Source: Roseiarcus sp963717215
GTDB lineage: Bacteria; Pseudomonadota; Alphaproteobacteria; Rhizobiales; Beijerinckiaceae
DNA: 64,000 nucleotides
Direction of reading: 5' to 3'
Assembly: GCA_963717215.1 (NCBI GenBank)
Contig: CAVQVS010000006.1
Location: 248,001 to 312,000, forward strand
The first letter of the stretch is position 1. Each line of letters starts with the position of its first letter. This document shows positions 1 to 8,895 of this stretch, one piece after another. The translations under genes and the position numbers were made by a program. The notes beneath the pieces were generated by a model. It saw only the letters and a list, made by a program, of their open reading frames with translations. It was not told the origin of the DNA and made no database searches.

Positions 1-699
1 GGCGTCTCGCTTGATCTTGCCGAGCACGGCGCCACCGAAGCCGAACGAATGGCCGCCGCCAACCGCGCGGCGTTGCTCACCCCCATCGCCAAGGCGTTCT
101 CGACCGATATCGGCGACGAGACGACGTCGATCGGCGTCCAGGTCCACGGCGGCATGGGATTCATCGAGGAAACCGGGGCGGCGCAGCACATGCGTGATTC
201 CCGCATCGCGGCGATCTACGAAGGCGCGAACGGCATTCACGCGATCGACCTCGTGCAGCGCAAGCTGCCGCTCGCCGACGGCGAAACCGTCCGCAGCGAG
301 ATCGCCCAAATCCGGCAGGTTGCGAGCGACGTGGCGGCCAAAGGCGGCGCAGGCTTCGGCGCGACGGCGGAACGGCTCGCCGAGGCTTCGGACGCGCTCG
401 AAGACTCGACTCGACGCATGCTCGACTGGCTCGCCACCGACCAGAATTCGGCGCTCGCCGGCGCGTCGCAATATCTTCGCCTGTTCGGGCTCACGCTTGG
501 GGGGGCGTGCCTGGCCAAAGCCGGCCTCGCCGCCGAGACGCTGGCGACGAGCGGCAATAAGACCGAGCTCGGCCGCGTCGGGCTTGCGCGTTTCTTTGCC
601 GAGAAACTCGCAACCGCCGCGCCCGGTCTCGCGCGCGCCGTCGCCTCGGGGGCCATGCCGCTTGAACCTTACGAAGCGATCCTGGCGGAGAGCGCATGA
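1..699 (+). CDS. Acyl-CoA dehydrogenase, C-terminal part (cut by left edge)
   Basis: The reading frame is open from base 1, so the gene begins outside the window. The visible 232 residues carry the end of the acyl-CoA dehydrogenase fold: HGGMGFIEE followed by the RDSRIAAIYEGANGIHAIDL block typical of the C-terminal helical domain. A further C-terminal extension of about 130 residues is the one found in the larger bacterial acyl-CoA dehydrogenases. The enzyme would oxidise acyl-CoA to trans-2-enoyl-CoA with FAD, passing electrons to ETF. Its stop codon overlaps the ATG of the enoyl-CoA hydratase gene (ATGA at 696-699), so the two consecutive beta-oxidation steps are translationally coupled. 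The family is clear; chain-length specificity cannot be told. Confidence 0.9.
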   Translation, partial: GVSLDLAEHGATEAERMAAANRAALLTPIAKAFSTDIGDETTSIGVQVHGGMGFIEETGAAQHMRDSRIAAIYEGANGIHAIDLVQRKLPLADGETVRSEIAQIRQVASDVAAKGGAGFGATAERLAEASDALEDSTRRMLDWLATDQNSALAGASQYLRLFGLTLGGACLAKAGLAAETLATSGNKTELGRVGLARFFAEKLATAAPGLARAVASGAMPLEPYEAILAESA

Positions 700-1464
700 C
701 CCAAGACACTTTGACGAAAGACATCGAGGTCGCCCGCGAGGGCGCGGTCCTGTCGGCCGCCTTCGCCCGGCCGCAGAAGAAGAACGCGATCACCGGCGCC
801 ATGTACGAAGCGCTGATCGAAGCCTTCGACGAGGCCGAGCGCGATCCCGAGATCGGCGCGCTTGTTGATGAGCGGCAAGGGCGGCGTGTTCACCGCCGGC
901 AACGACATCGGCGATTTTCTCGCTGTCGCGTTGCACGAGAGCGGCGAATTTCCGGCTTGGCGGTTCGTCAGCAAGGTCGCCGCATTCGAAAAGCCGTTGA
1001 TCGCGGCGATCGACGGTCTCGCAATCGGCGTCGGGACCACCCTCTGCTTTCATTGCGATCTCGTCTACGCGACGCCCGAATCCCGGTTCCAGATGCCGTT
1101 CGTCAATCTCGGCCTCGTTCCCGAGGCCGGGTCCTCGCTTCTTGCGCCGCAGCGCTTCGGGCGCGCCAGGGCGGCGGAGCTCCTGCTGCTAGCCGAACCC
1201 TTCGGCGCCGATCGGGCGCTCGAGCTCGGGCTCATCAACGCGATCCTGCCTCGGAGCGAACTGATGGCGCATGCGATGGAAAGAGCGGCCGCGCTCGCCG
1301 CCAAGCCCCGCGCCGCCCTGCTCGCGACCCGCCGCCTGATGCGCGGCGATCCCGAGGCGCTGAAAGCGCAGATGGCCGCCGAAATGCACGCCTTCTCGGC
1401 CGCCCTCAAGTCCCCCGAGGCGCACGCGGCGTTCCAGGCTTTTCTGGCTCCGGGGCGGAAGTAG
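696..1464 (+). pseudogene. Enoyl-CoA hydratase/isomerase, single-base frameshift
   Basis: The gene starts at ATG 696, overlapping the acyl-CoA dehydrogenase stop. The N-terminal part reads AFARPQKKNAITGAMYEAL in one frame. From about 866 the match continues in another frame with SGKGGVFTAGNDIGDF and IAAIDGLAIGVGTTL (crotonase oxyanion-hole segments), then NLGLVPEAGSS, up to the stop at 1464. Removing one T from the GTTG at 864-867 restores ALVMSGKGG and one ORF of about 255 residues, the normal crotonase length. Function: hydration of 2-enoyl-CoA in fatty-acid oxidation. Since the rest is well conserved, I think the extra base is more likely a sequence error than decay. Confidence 0.85.
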
Positions 1465-1812
1465 GGATAGCTCAACCCGCGCGCTCGGGCGTATCGTCAA
1501 CGACAACCCAACGGCGCTCCATGGCTGTCCGGCCCGCCATTCCCGTCTTGGACTTTCGAAACATCGCGGCCGAGACCGGGAGGATGGGGCGCGTCGTGAA
1601 TAACGTGTTATTTATGTGTTTTCGCCCGAGCCCGCCGATCTCGAGCCGAGATCGCTCTCAGCTGCCGGCCCCCGGCGGCGTTCCACCCGGGAGACTGACG
1701 CGGCGGTGAAGGAAGCGCCTCCCCGAGGCCAAATCCGAAAAGCAGATTTTGCAACAACTGATTTACGAAAGACAGAATCTCATGCTATACCTTTGCCTGT
1801 CGCCGGGATCAG

Positions 1813-1833
1813 CCCGCGCCATGCCGGCGCGGG
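1813..1833. repeat. GC-rich hairpin
   Basis: CCCGCGCC at 1813-1820 and GGCGCGGG at 1826-1833 are perfect reverse complements around a 5-base loop (ATGCC). No T-run follows, so it is not a standard intrinsic terminator. It may simply be a stable stem in a non-coding region. Confidence 0.5.
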
Positions 1834-1936
1834 ACGAACGAGGAAAGGCCGGCGGCGTTTCGAGCGGGTCCCCAGCGGGCCCAGGAAATTTTTACTCCAA
1901 ACGGCCGTAACCCATTGAAAAGTCCCGATTCCAAAA

Positions 1937-2009
1937 AATAAACGCTAGTAAACGCTAGCATTTTTACTAGCGTTTACTAACGTTTATTGGCGGCTACTGG
2001 CGTTTATTT
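1937..2009. repeat. 10-bp iterons forming a 22-bp inverted repeat
   Basis: Bases 1937-1958 and 1967-1988 are inverted copies of each other over 22 bp with one mismatch, separated by 8 bases (CATTTTTA). Each arm is built from two 10-bp units: TAAACGCTAG twice on the left, CTAGCGTTTA and CTAACGTTTA on the right. On the right the 10-bp register continues as TTGGCGGCTA and CTGGCGTTTA to about 2008. A T-arm-like GGGTTCGAGACCCC follows at 2023-2036, but no tRNA can be folded around it. This could be an array of binding sites for a DNA-binding protein (integrase arm sites, replication or regulator iterons). The function is unknown. Confidence 0.8.
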
Positions 2010-2148
2010 GTGGCAGCCGCGTGGGTTCGAGACCCCGGACCGCTCGCGTTTCGAGGCGCGACCCAGGTTCACCACCGATTTGCCCCTTGCGCTCGGGCCA
2101 ATGTTCTGCAAACGTTCCAACCATCGATGGGCCCGGGCGGGGGCGGAC

Positions 2149-3687
2149 ATGGTGGCGCGCGTATCGACGGTGGCCTTTGAGGGCGTGGAGGCGCGCCCGG
2201 TCGACGTCCAGGTGCAGATCGCCTCAGGCACGGTCGCCTTCACCATCGTCGGCCTCGGCGACAAGGCGGTGGCCGAATTGCGCGAGCGGGTCCGCTCGGC
2301 GCTTATCGCCTCGGGCCTCGCCCTTCCGGCCAAGCGGATCACCGTCAACCTCGCGCCCGCCGACATGCCGAAGGAAGGCAGCCATTACGACCTGCCGATC
2401 GCCCTTGCCGTGATGGCGGCGATCGGAGCCATTCCGCCAGACGCGCTCGATGGTTTCGCGGTGATCGGGGAACTCGCGCTCGATGGGACGATCAGCGCCG
2501 TCGCCGGCGTGCTGCCGGCGGCGATCGCCGCCAACGCCGCCGGCAAAGGCTTGATCTGTCCAGCGCCCTGCGGACCCGAGGCGGCCTGGGCGTCGGCCGA
2601 TCTCGAGATTCTCGCGCCCCGCTCCCTGATCCAGCTCGCCAACCACTTCAAAGGCGCGCAAGTGCTGTCGCGTCCCGAGCCCGCTCTTCGCGCCTCGGGC
2701 GGACCGCAACCGGACCTGCGCGATATCAAGGGCCAGGAGAGCGCCAAGCGCGCGCTGGAGGTCGCCGCGGCCGGCGGCCACAATCTCCTGATGAGCGGCG
2801 CGCCGGGGGCCGGCAAGTCGATGCTGGCCCAGCGTTTGCCGTCGATCCTGCCGCCTTTGACCCCGCGCGAATTGCTCGAAGTGTCGATGATCCATTCGGT
2901 CGCGGGCGCGCTCGCCGGCGGCGTCCTGACCGACCGGCGCCCGTTCCGAAGTCCCCATCATTCCGCCTCGATGCCGGCGCTGGTCGGGGGCGGCGTGCAC
3001 GCCAAGCCCGGGGAGATCTCGCTCGCTCACAATGGCGTCTTGTTCCTTGACGAACTCCCGGAGTTTCAGCCCCAGGTGCTGGATAGCCTGCGCCAGCCGA
3101 TCGAGACTGGAGAAGTGGCGATCGCCCGCGCCAATCATCGAGTCGTCTATCCGGCGCGGTTTCAGTTGATCGCGGCGATGAACCCATGCCGGTGCGGCAT
3201 GGCAAACGAGCCGGGTTACGCCTGCAAACGCGCGCCAAACGATCGATGTGTGGCGCAATATCTTGGCCGCCTCTCCGGTCCGCTCCTAGATCGCTTCGAT
3301 CTCGTCGTCGACGTGCCGTCAGTGCTGGCGGCGGATCTGATGACGCCGCCAGCCCGCGAAGGCTCGGCGGAAGCGGCCCTCCGGGTGGCGGCGGCCCGCA
3401 AGATCCAGCTCACGCGGTACGCTGGCCTCGGGCTCGACGGCGTCGTTTGCAACGCCCGCGCGCCGGCCAGCGCCATCGAGGAGATCGCGGAGGCGGACGC
3501 GTCAGGTCTTGCGCTGTTGCGCGACGCCGCGGAGCGGCTCCGTCTGTCAGCGCGCGGCTATCATCGCGTGCTTAAGCTTGCGCGCACACTGGCTGACCTC
3601 GACGGCGGCGGCCCGACCCGTCGCGTGCATTTCGCCGAAGCGCTCTCCTACCGAGGCGCCCCCGACCGCGCGGTCGCGGCGGCATAG
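2149..3687 (+). CDS. comM: YifB/ComM-family Mg chelatase-like AAA+ ATPase
   Basis: The 512-residue protein has the full ComM/YifB layout. The N-terminal Lon-like ChlI domain (about 1-190) starts VARVSTVAFEGVEARPVDV. The AAA+ module has Walker A GAPGAGKS near residue 217 and Walker B VLFLDELPEF near 300. Next come the cysteine-bearing NPCRCG...C...C segment and LSGPLLDRFDL with the arginine finger, and then the C-terminal Mg-chelatase helical domain. In naturally competent bacteria ComM is a hexameric branch-migration helicase acting on donor DNA during recombination; here the role is inferred from family. The frame is open upstream to 1987, but homology begins at ATG 2149, which I take as the start. 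Confidence 0.92.
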   Translation: MVARVSTVAFEGVEARPVDVQVQIASGTVAFTIVGLGDKAVAELRERVRSALIASGLALPAKRITVNLAPADMPKEGSHYDLPIALAVMAAIGAIPPDALDGFAVIGELALDGTISAVAGVLPAAIAANAAGKGLICPAPCGPEAAWASADLEILAPRSLIQLANHFKGAQVLSRPEPALRASGGPQPDLRDIKGQESAKRALEVAAAGGHNLLMSGAPGAGKSMLAQRLPSILPPLTPRELLEVSMIHSVAGALAGGVLTDRRPFRSPHHSASMPALVGGGVHAKPGEISLAHNGVLFLDELPEFQPQVLDSLRQPIETGEVAIARANHRVVYPARFQLIAAMNPCRCGMANEPGYACKRAPNDRCVAQYLGRLSGPLLDRFDLVVDVPSVLAADLMTPPAREGSAEAALRVAAARKIQLTRYAGLGLDGVVCNARAPASAIEEIAEADASGLALLRDAAERLRLSARGYHRVLKLARTLADLDGGGPTRRVHFAEALSYRGAPDRAVAAA

Positions 3688-3808
3688 ACAGTCGGAATCG
3701 CCGCAAACCTTAGAATTCGGCCGAATTCCGCAAGGTGTTCACAACGGCCGCCTGAGACCATGGATTTCGAGCGGATCGGCGCGAGGCCGCGCTCGAGCGG
3801 GATTGGAA

Positions 3809-5590
3809 ATGGATCTGGGCGCCGGATTGGCGGATTTCGCGGTTCATGCGCTGTGGCTGCAGGCTGGCGTGGTCATCGCTTTGGCGGCTGCGCTCGCCGG
3901 AGCCGCCGACTGCGCCCGGCGTCAAGCGCAAGCGCGCGGAGCGCAGGTCGCGGCGGAAAACGACGGATTGCGCGACGAACTCTGGCGCCTGAAGGAAGCG
4001 GCGGCCGCCCGCAACAAAGCAGAGGCGGCGAGTGAGGCCAAATCTCGCTTTCTGACGACGATGAGCCACGAAATTCGCACGCCGATCAGCGGCATTCTCG
4101 GTATGGCCGATCTTTTGCGGGAGGCTTCACTCGATCTGGAAAACGCCAGCTATGTCGAAGCGATTCGGAGTTCCGGCCGCGCGCTTGTCGCCCTGATCGA
4201 CGAAATCCTCGATTTGGCCAAGATCGAAGCGGGCCGTTTCGATCTCGTTCTCGAAAGGGTTGATCTTCGTCGACTGATCGAGGGTGTCGTCGAACTGCTC
4301 GCGCCGCGCGCCCAGAGCAAAGGCATCGAGATCGCGGCCTCGTTCAGCGCCGACGCACCGCGCTTCGTCCGCGCGGACGGTCCGCGCCTGCGCCAAATCC
4401 TCATGAATCTCGCTGGCAATGCGATCAAATTCACCGATCGGGGCGGTGTCTGCGTGACGGTCGAGCGCGGCGAAATGGGCGCGGCGCGATTCTCGGTGAT
4501 CGATACTGGGCCTGGTGTGCCGGCGGATCGCCGGAAGGCGCTTTTCGACCGTTTCGTGCAAGGCGACAGCTCGCACGCGCGCCGCTTCGAGGGCGCGGGG
4601 TTGGGGCTCGCCATCTCGCGTGAGCTTGTCCGCCTCATGGGCGGTGAGCTGTCGCTTTCTGACCATCCAGGTGGAGGGTCGATTTTCGCCTTCGCCGTCC
4701 GGCTGCCGAGATGCGCCTCAGTCGAGCCGCCGGCCACACGTGAGACGATGCGCCGCGCTCCCAGTGGAGCGCGCGCTCTCATCATCGCCAATTCTCCATT
4801 CGAGGCGCCGGCTATCGAAGCGCGCCTCATCGAAGCTGGCGTCGAAGTCGACCGCGCCGAGGGCCTGGACTCCGGCCTCGAGGCTTTGAACGCCCCGCAC
4901 AAGCCCGATGTCGTCATCGTCGATTGCGCGCTCGGACCTGAAGCCACCAGGCGGCTGGCGCAAGCCGCGCGGGAAGCGGCGATCCGGCGCAGCCTGGTGC
5001 TGTTTTCGCCCTTTGAACGCCACGCGTTCGGTCAGATGGCGCTCAAGGATTTCGACGGCTGGCTGGTCAAGCCGGTTCGGGCGCGCTCGCTTTTCGAGCG
5101 CGTGGGGTGGGATGTTGAGCCGCCACCCGGCCCTACCTCGCGCCTCTCATCGCCCCCGTTAGTCCGCCGCGCCCTTGTCGCCGAAGACAACGACATCAAT
5201 GCTCTCATTACTCAAAAGGCGATGCGGCGCTTGGGTTTCGAGGTCGTTCGCGTATCCGACGGCGAAGAAGCCCTGCGTCTTGCCTCGCCGATCGCGCCTC
5301 TAGAATCTCGACCCTTCGACGTCATTTTGATGGACCTTAAGATGCCAGGTCTCGACGGCTACGAGGCCACGCGCCGTTTGCGGAGGCTCGAGGCTTCCTG
5401 CGGCTGGTCGTCGACGCCCATTATCGCCCTGACCGCCAATGCTTTCGAGGAGAGGATAGTTTCCCCGTCGGCCGCTGGGTTCGACGCCATTCTCATCAAG
5501 CCGGTCGAGTTCGGCGCGCTAGCGGAAACGGTGGAGGGAGTGTGCGCCTCTCGAGCGGCGCCGTCACGCGAACGTCTGCGCGCGTCATAG
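3809..5590 (+). CDS. Hybrid sensor histidine kinase with two receiver domains
   Basis: The predicted 593-residue protein has one N-terminal hydrophobic segment (about residues 8-36), a short coiled coil and a HisKA domain with the H-box MSHEIRTPISGIL (His near residue 87). The HATPase_c domain shows LMNLAGNAIKFTD, DTGPGVP and GAGLGLAIS. A first receiver domain is degenerate: VVIVDCALG keeps the Asp, but the acidic pair near its N-terminus is replaced (LIIANSP). A second receiver domain is complete (LVAEDNDIN, ILMDLKMPG, ALTANAF, LIKPV). It would autophosphorylate and relay phosphate to its own C-terminal Asp. No separate sensor domain is seen; the signal is unknown. The start at ATG 3809 puts the membrane segment at the N-terminus. 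Confidence 0.88.
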   Translation: MDLGAGLADFAVHALWLQAGVVIALAAALAGAADCARRQAQARGAQVAAENDGLRDELWRLKEAAAARNKAEAASEAKSRFLTTMSHEIRTPISGILGMADLLREASLDLENASYVEAIRSSGRALVALIDEILDLAKIEAGRFDLVLERVDLRRLIEGVVELLAPRAQSKGIEIAASFSADAPRFVRADGPRLRQILMNLAGNAIKFTDRGGVCVTVERGEMGAARFSVIDTGPGVPADRRKALFDRFVQGDSSHARRFEGAGLGLAISRELVRLMGGELSLSDHPGGGSIFAFAVRLPRCASVEPPATRETMRRAPSGARALIIANSPFEAPAIEARLIEAGVEVDRAEGLDSGLEALNAPHKPDVVIVDCALGPEATRRLAQAAREAAIRRSLVLFSPFERHAFGQMALKDFDGWLVKPVRARSLFERVGWDVEPPPGPTSRLSSPPLVRRALVAEDNDINALITQKAMRRLGFEVVRVSDGEEALRLASPIAPLESRPFDVILMDLKMPGLDGYEATRRLRRLEASCGWSSTPIIALTANAFEERIVSPSAAGFDAILIKPVEFGALAETVEGVCASRAAPSRERLRAS

Positions 5591-5879
5591 GGGCGAACCG
5601 GAGCGGTCGAACCTACGCGGGAAAGGCGGCAGGTCGCGCGCCGTCGCTAGTATTGATTGGTACCTCGATCGAATGTTTGCTAACCGCGCTTCTCCTCGAA
5701 GTGAGCCGGCTTATCGACCGGTTGTCGCCTGAGCCTGATGATCGGTGTGTGGGGACAGCAGTCGGACTTACCCCCAATCCTCGCTTTGCTTTGCCTTGCC
5801 ATCCCCGCCTCGCTGCACTAGACGAAAAAGCGCTCGCCCGCCCACGGTTTCGGGCGGTCAAGCCTTCTCACCGGCGACC

Positions 5880-7007
5880 GTGGCTAAGCTTCCCTCTCTC
5901 GATCAATTCAACCGCGTCGTAGTCAAGGTCGGCTCATCGCTCCTGGTCGACGGCGCCCTTGGCGCCGTCAGGCGCGAATGGCTTGAAGCACTCGCGTCGG
6001 ACGTCGCTGCGCTGCACGAGCGTGGCGCGAGCGTCATTGTCGTGTCCTCGGGCGCGATCGCGCTTGGTCGCACCATTGCCGGGTTGCCGAAAGGAGCGCT
6101 CAAGCTCGAAGACAGCCAAGCCTCGGCGGCGATTGGGCAGATTGCGCTCGCCAGCGAATGGTCACGCGCCCTCGCTAGACACGGCATTGTCGCGGGCCAG
6201 ATCCTTTTGACCTTGCAGGACACGGAAGAACGTCGCCGCTACCTCAATGCGCGTGCAACTCTCGGCCGCCTCTTCGCGATGCACTCGATACCGATCATCA
6301 ACGAGAACGACACCGTCGCAACCAGCGAGATTCGTTACGGCGACAACGATCGCCTCGCGGCGCGAGTCGCCACTATGACGAGTGCGGACCTTTTGATTCT
6401 CCTCTCCGATGTCGCAGGGCTTTACAATTCGCCGCCGCATCGCAACGCGCACGCGCGATTGCTTCCGGTCGTCGAGCGGATAACGCCCGAGATCGAAGCG
6501 ATGGCCGGCGGCGCGGCGTCCGAACTCTCGCGGGGTGGCATGCGCACCAAGATCGAAGCCGCGCGTATCGCCACCTCGGCCGGCGCGCACATGGTGATCA
6601 CCGACGGACGCATCCCGCATCCGATCGCGCGGATTGCCGAAGGCGGCGGATGCACCTGGTTCCTGACCCCGTCGAACCCGGTCGCGGCGCGCAAGGTTTG
6701 GATCGGCGGGTCGCTTGAACTTAAAGGAGCGGTGTTTGTCGATGCCGGCGCTGTCGCTGCGCTCGCTCGGGGAAAAAGCCTGCTGCCGGCAGGGGTCACG
6801 CGGGTCGAAGGCGTGTTCGCGCGGGGGGATTGCGTTGCCATCCGGGACGAGCGCGGGGTCGAGATCGGACGGGGGCTCGTTGCCTATGACGCGCTGCATG
6901 CGGAGCGCATTATGGGCCGCAATTCTCGCGATATCGCGCATCTCCTGGGAACGGCCGGGAGAGCTGAAATGATCCATCGCGACGACATGGCGCTTTCGAC
7001 GCTCTGA
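5880..7007 (+). CDS. proB: Glutamate 5-kinase
   Basis: A 375-residue protein, close to the usual ProB length. It has an amino-acid kinase domain (VVVKVGSSLL near residue 13, VSSGAIALG, NENDTVA, YGDNDRLAARVA, GGMRTKIEAA) and a C-terminal PUA domain from about residue 285. It phosphorylates glutamate to glutamyl-5-phosphate, the first and feedback-controlled step of proline synthesis. The GTG at 5880 gives an N-terminus directly before the kinase fold; the open frame reaches back to 5745 without homology. In many relatives proB sits between obgE and proA; neither is adjacent here, and a ClC channel follows 62 bases downstream. Confidence 0.95.
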   Translation: MAKLPSLDQFNRVVVKVGSSLLVDGALGAVRREWLEALASDVAALHERGASVIVVSSGAIALGRTIAGLPKGALKLEDSQASAAIGQIALASEWSRALARHGIVAGQILLTLQDTEERRRYLNARATLGRLFAMHSIPIINENDTVATSEIRYGDNDRLAARVATMTSADLLILLSDVAGLYNSPPHRNAHARLLPVVERITPEIEAMAGGAASELSRGGMRTKIEAARIATSAGAHMVITDGRIPHPIARIAEGGGCTWFLTPSNPVAARKVWIGGSLELKGAVFVDAGAVAALARGKSLLPAGVTRVEGVFARGDCVAIRDERGVEIGRGLVAYDALHAERIMGRNSRDIAHLLGTAGRAEMIHRDDMALSTL

Positions 7008-7069
7008 CGCATGAGCCCGACCGGCTCGCGGCCTTGGCAAGGCAACACCTGCCGCGCATAAGTTTGGAA

Positions 7070-8869
7070 ATGGGCTCCCCCGTTCGACGTCACGCTCGGC
7101 TGATCTCGGTGCCGCGCCCAGCGCTGATCGCGCTTGCGACTGTGCGCGCGCGGTTGCGCGCGAGCGAATTCGGCATGACCGCGCTCGCGATCGGCGTCGG
7201 CGTGCTCGCCGGCTTGTGCGTTGCCTTAATGACGAGCGCGGTCAACGCTGCGCACGTGCGGATCTTCAGCATTCCCTTCGATGTTCGCCTCAGCGCCGCC
7301 GATCGCGTCGCTCCCCTCGCAGCCTTTGGCGGTCCGATGCTGGGTGGACTTTTGCTTGGCGCAATCGACGTATGGCTTGCTCGCAGGAAAGCGCCGCCCG
7401 CAGTCGATCCGGTCGAGGCCAACGCCCTACGCGGTGGACGCATGTCGCTCCGCCAGAGCCTCCTTGTGGCGACGCAGACCTTGATATCGAATGGCTGTGG
7501 CGCATCCGTCGGGCTCGAGGCGGGCTATGCCCAGATTGGCGCAGGCGTCGCCTCGTATCTCGGCGTAAGATCGCGTTTGCGCCGGCAGGATCTGCGCGTG
7601 CTTGTCGGCTGCGGGGCGGGCGGCGCGATTGCGGCGGCGTTCGGCGCGCCTCTCACGGGCGCCTTTTACGCGTTTGAGCTTATCATTGGCGCCTATTCGC
7701 TCGCTAACGCAATTCCCGTCTTCGCCGCCACCCTCGCCGCGTCGCTCACCACCCAGGCGATCATCGGCGCGCCTTACGACATCACAGCGCCCACGGTCGC
7801 CCCGCTGACATTCGTCGACTATGGCGCGCTGATTGGGCTCGGCCTTGTCGCCGCGGTGGTCGGCGTCGGCGCGATGCGGGTGGCGGCATTGATCGAGCGG
7901 GCGTTCCGCGCCGTGGTGCCGTGGCGTCTTCTTCGCCCTGTCGCCGGCGGCTTGATGGTCGGCGCGATGGCGCTCTGCAGCCCGCAGGTGCTGGGCGCCG
8001 GCCACGGCGCCCTCGGCCTCGACTTCTATTGGCCGATGACAGCGACGCGTCTGGGGACGCTGATCGTGCTCAAACTGTTCGCCTGTCTCGTTTCGCTAGC
8101 GTCCGGTTTTCGTGGCGGACTGTTTTTCGCATCGCTGTTCGTCGGTTCGCTGCTCGGCAAGCTCTATTGGATCGGAGTCAATTCTTTGGCCCCGTCGATT
8201 GGACTCGAGATGACGGCTTGCGTGCTGGTCGGCATGGGCGCGCTCAGCGCTGCGATCGTCGGGGGCCCGTTGACCGTGACTTTTCTAGTTCTGGAAAGCA
8301 CTGGAAATCTCGGCGTCGCAGGCGGGGCTCTTGCGGCTTCGATTGCGACCACGCTCGCAGTGCGGGCGACCTTCGGCTATTCGTTCACGACTTGGCGCCT
8401 GCATCTGCGGGGCGAGACGATCCGCGGCGGCCAGGACGTTGGGTGGCTACGCGAGCTGACTGCCGGGCGCATGATGGCGCCTACACCGCGGAGGTTTCCC
8501 GCCGATCGGTCGGTCCGCGCCTTCCGAGAAGCCTATCCGCTTGGCAGCGCCGATGTCGTCGTCGCTGTTGACGACGAAGGACGATATCAAGGGCTGATCC
8601 ATGTCGCCGAGGCGCATGCGCTCGTCCTTGAGAATGGAGGGGATGGGGGACCAATCACTGCCCTCGTCCGTCTGCCGGCAACCGTCTTGCATCCGGATGA
8701 CAATATCCGTCGTGCGCTCGACGTCTTCGGCGCTTCCCGTGCCGACACGCTCGTCGTCACCGCGCGCGGATCGGAGCAGGTACTCGGCACGCTCGGCGAA
8801 GCCTATGCCGCGCGGCGTTACGCGCAGGAGACCAATCGCGCAATGAAGGGGGTGCTGGGCGGAGGCTGA
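7070..8869 (+). CDS. ClC-family chloride channel/transporter with C-terminal CBS-like domain
   Basis: About 599 residues with some ten hydrophobic segments. GASVGLEAGYAQ corresponds to the anion-selectivity/gating region (GREGP in classical ClC) and keeps the Glu. GFRGGLFFASLFVG matches the GxFxPSL region, with Ala where Pro is usual. After the membrane domain (about residue 460) comes a cytosolic tail with CBS-like features (RMMAPTPRRFPADRS, ADVVVAVDDEGRYQGLIH, ADTLVVTARGSEQVLG). Such proteins move Cl- (or F-) across the inner membrane and the CBS part may sense adenine nucleotides. ATG 7070 is chosen; a TTG at 7034 in the same frame is possible. No partner in the neighbourhood indicates the physiological ion. 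Confidence 0.88.
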   Translation: MGSPVRRHARLISVPRPALIALATVRARLRASEFGMTALAIGVGVLAGLCVALMTSAVNAAHVRIFSIPFDVRLSAADRVAPLAAFGGPMLGGLLLGAIDVWLARRKAPPAVDPVEANALRGGRMSLRQSLLVATQTLISNGCGASVGLEAGYAQIGAGVASYLGVRSRLRRQDLRVLVGCGAGGAIAAAFGAPLTGAFYAFELIIGAYSLANAIPVFAATLAASLTTQAIIGAPYDITAPTVAPLTFVDYGALIGLGLVAAVVGVGAMRVAALIERAFRAVVPWRLLRPVAGGLMVGAMALCSPQVLGAGHGALGLDFYWPMTATRLGTLIVLKLFACLVSLASGFRGGLFFASLFVGSLLGKLYWIGVNSLAPSIGLEMTACVLVGMGALSAAIVGGPLTVTFLVLESTGNLGVAGGALAASIATTLAVRATFGYSFTTWRLHLRGETIRGGQDVGWLRELTAGRMMAPTPRRFPADRSVRAFREAYPLGSADVVVAVDDEGRYQGLIHVAEAHALVLENGGDGGPITALVRLPATVLHPDDNIRRALDVFGASRADTLVVTARGSEQVLGTLGEAYAARRYAQETNRAMKGVLGGG

Positions 8870-8895
8870 ATGGATTCTATCAGGCGCCCGTATCG

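Larger units (their letters stand above)
1465..2148. other. Non-coding stretch between echA-like gene and comM
   Basis: No credible gene is seen in these 684 bases on either strand. Two structured elements lie in it and are listed separately: a GC hairpin at 1813-1833 and an AT-rich iteron/inverted-repeat block at 1937-2009. Base composition is markedly more AT-rich from about 1590 than in the flanking genes. The stretch ends just before the ComM start codon and probably holds its promoter. Confidence 0.6.

Noticed and set aside
2015..2045. tRNA 3' half (GGGTTCGAGACCCC T-arm look-alike)
   Set aside because: Only three T-stem pairs form, and no acceptor, D or anticodon arm can be placed around it.
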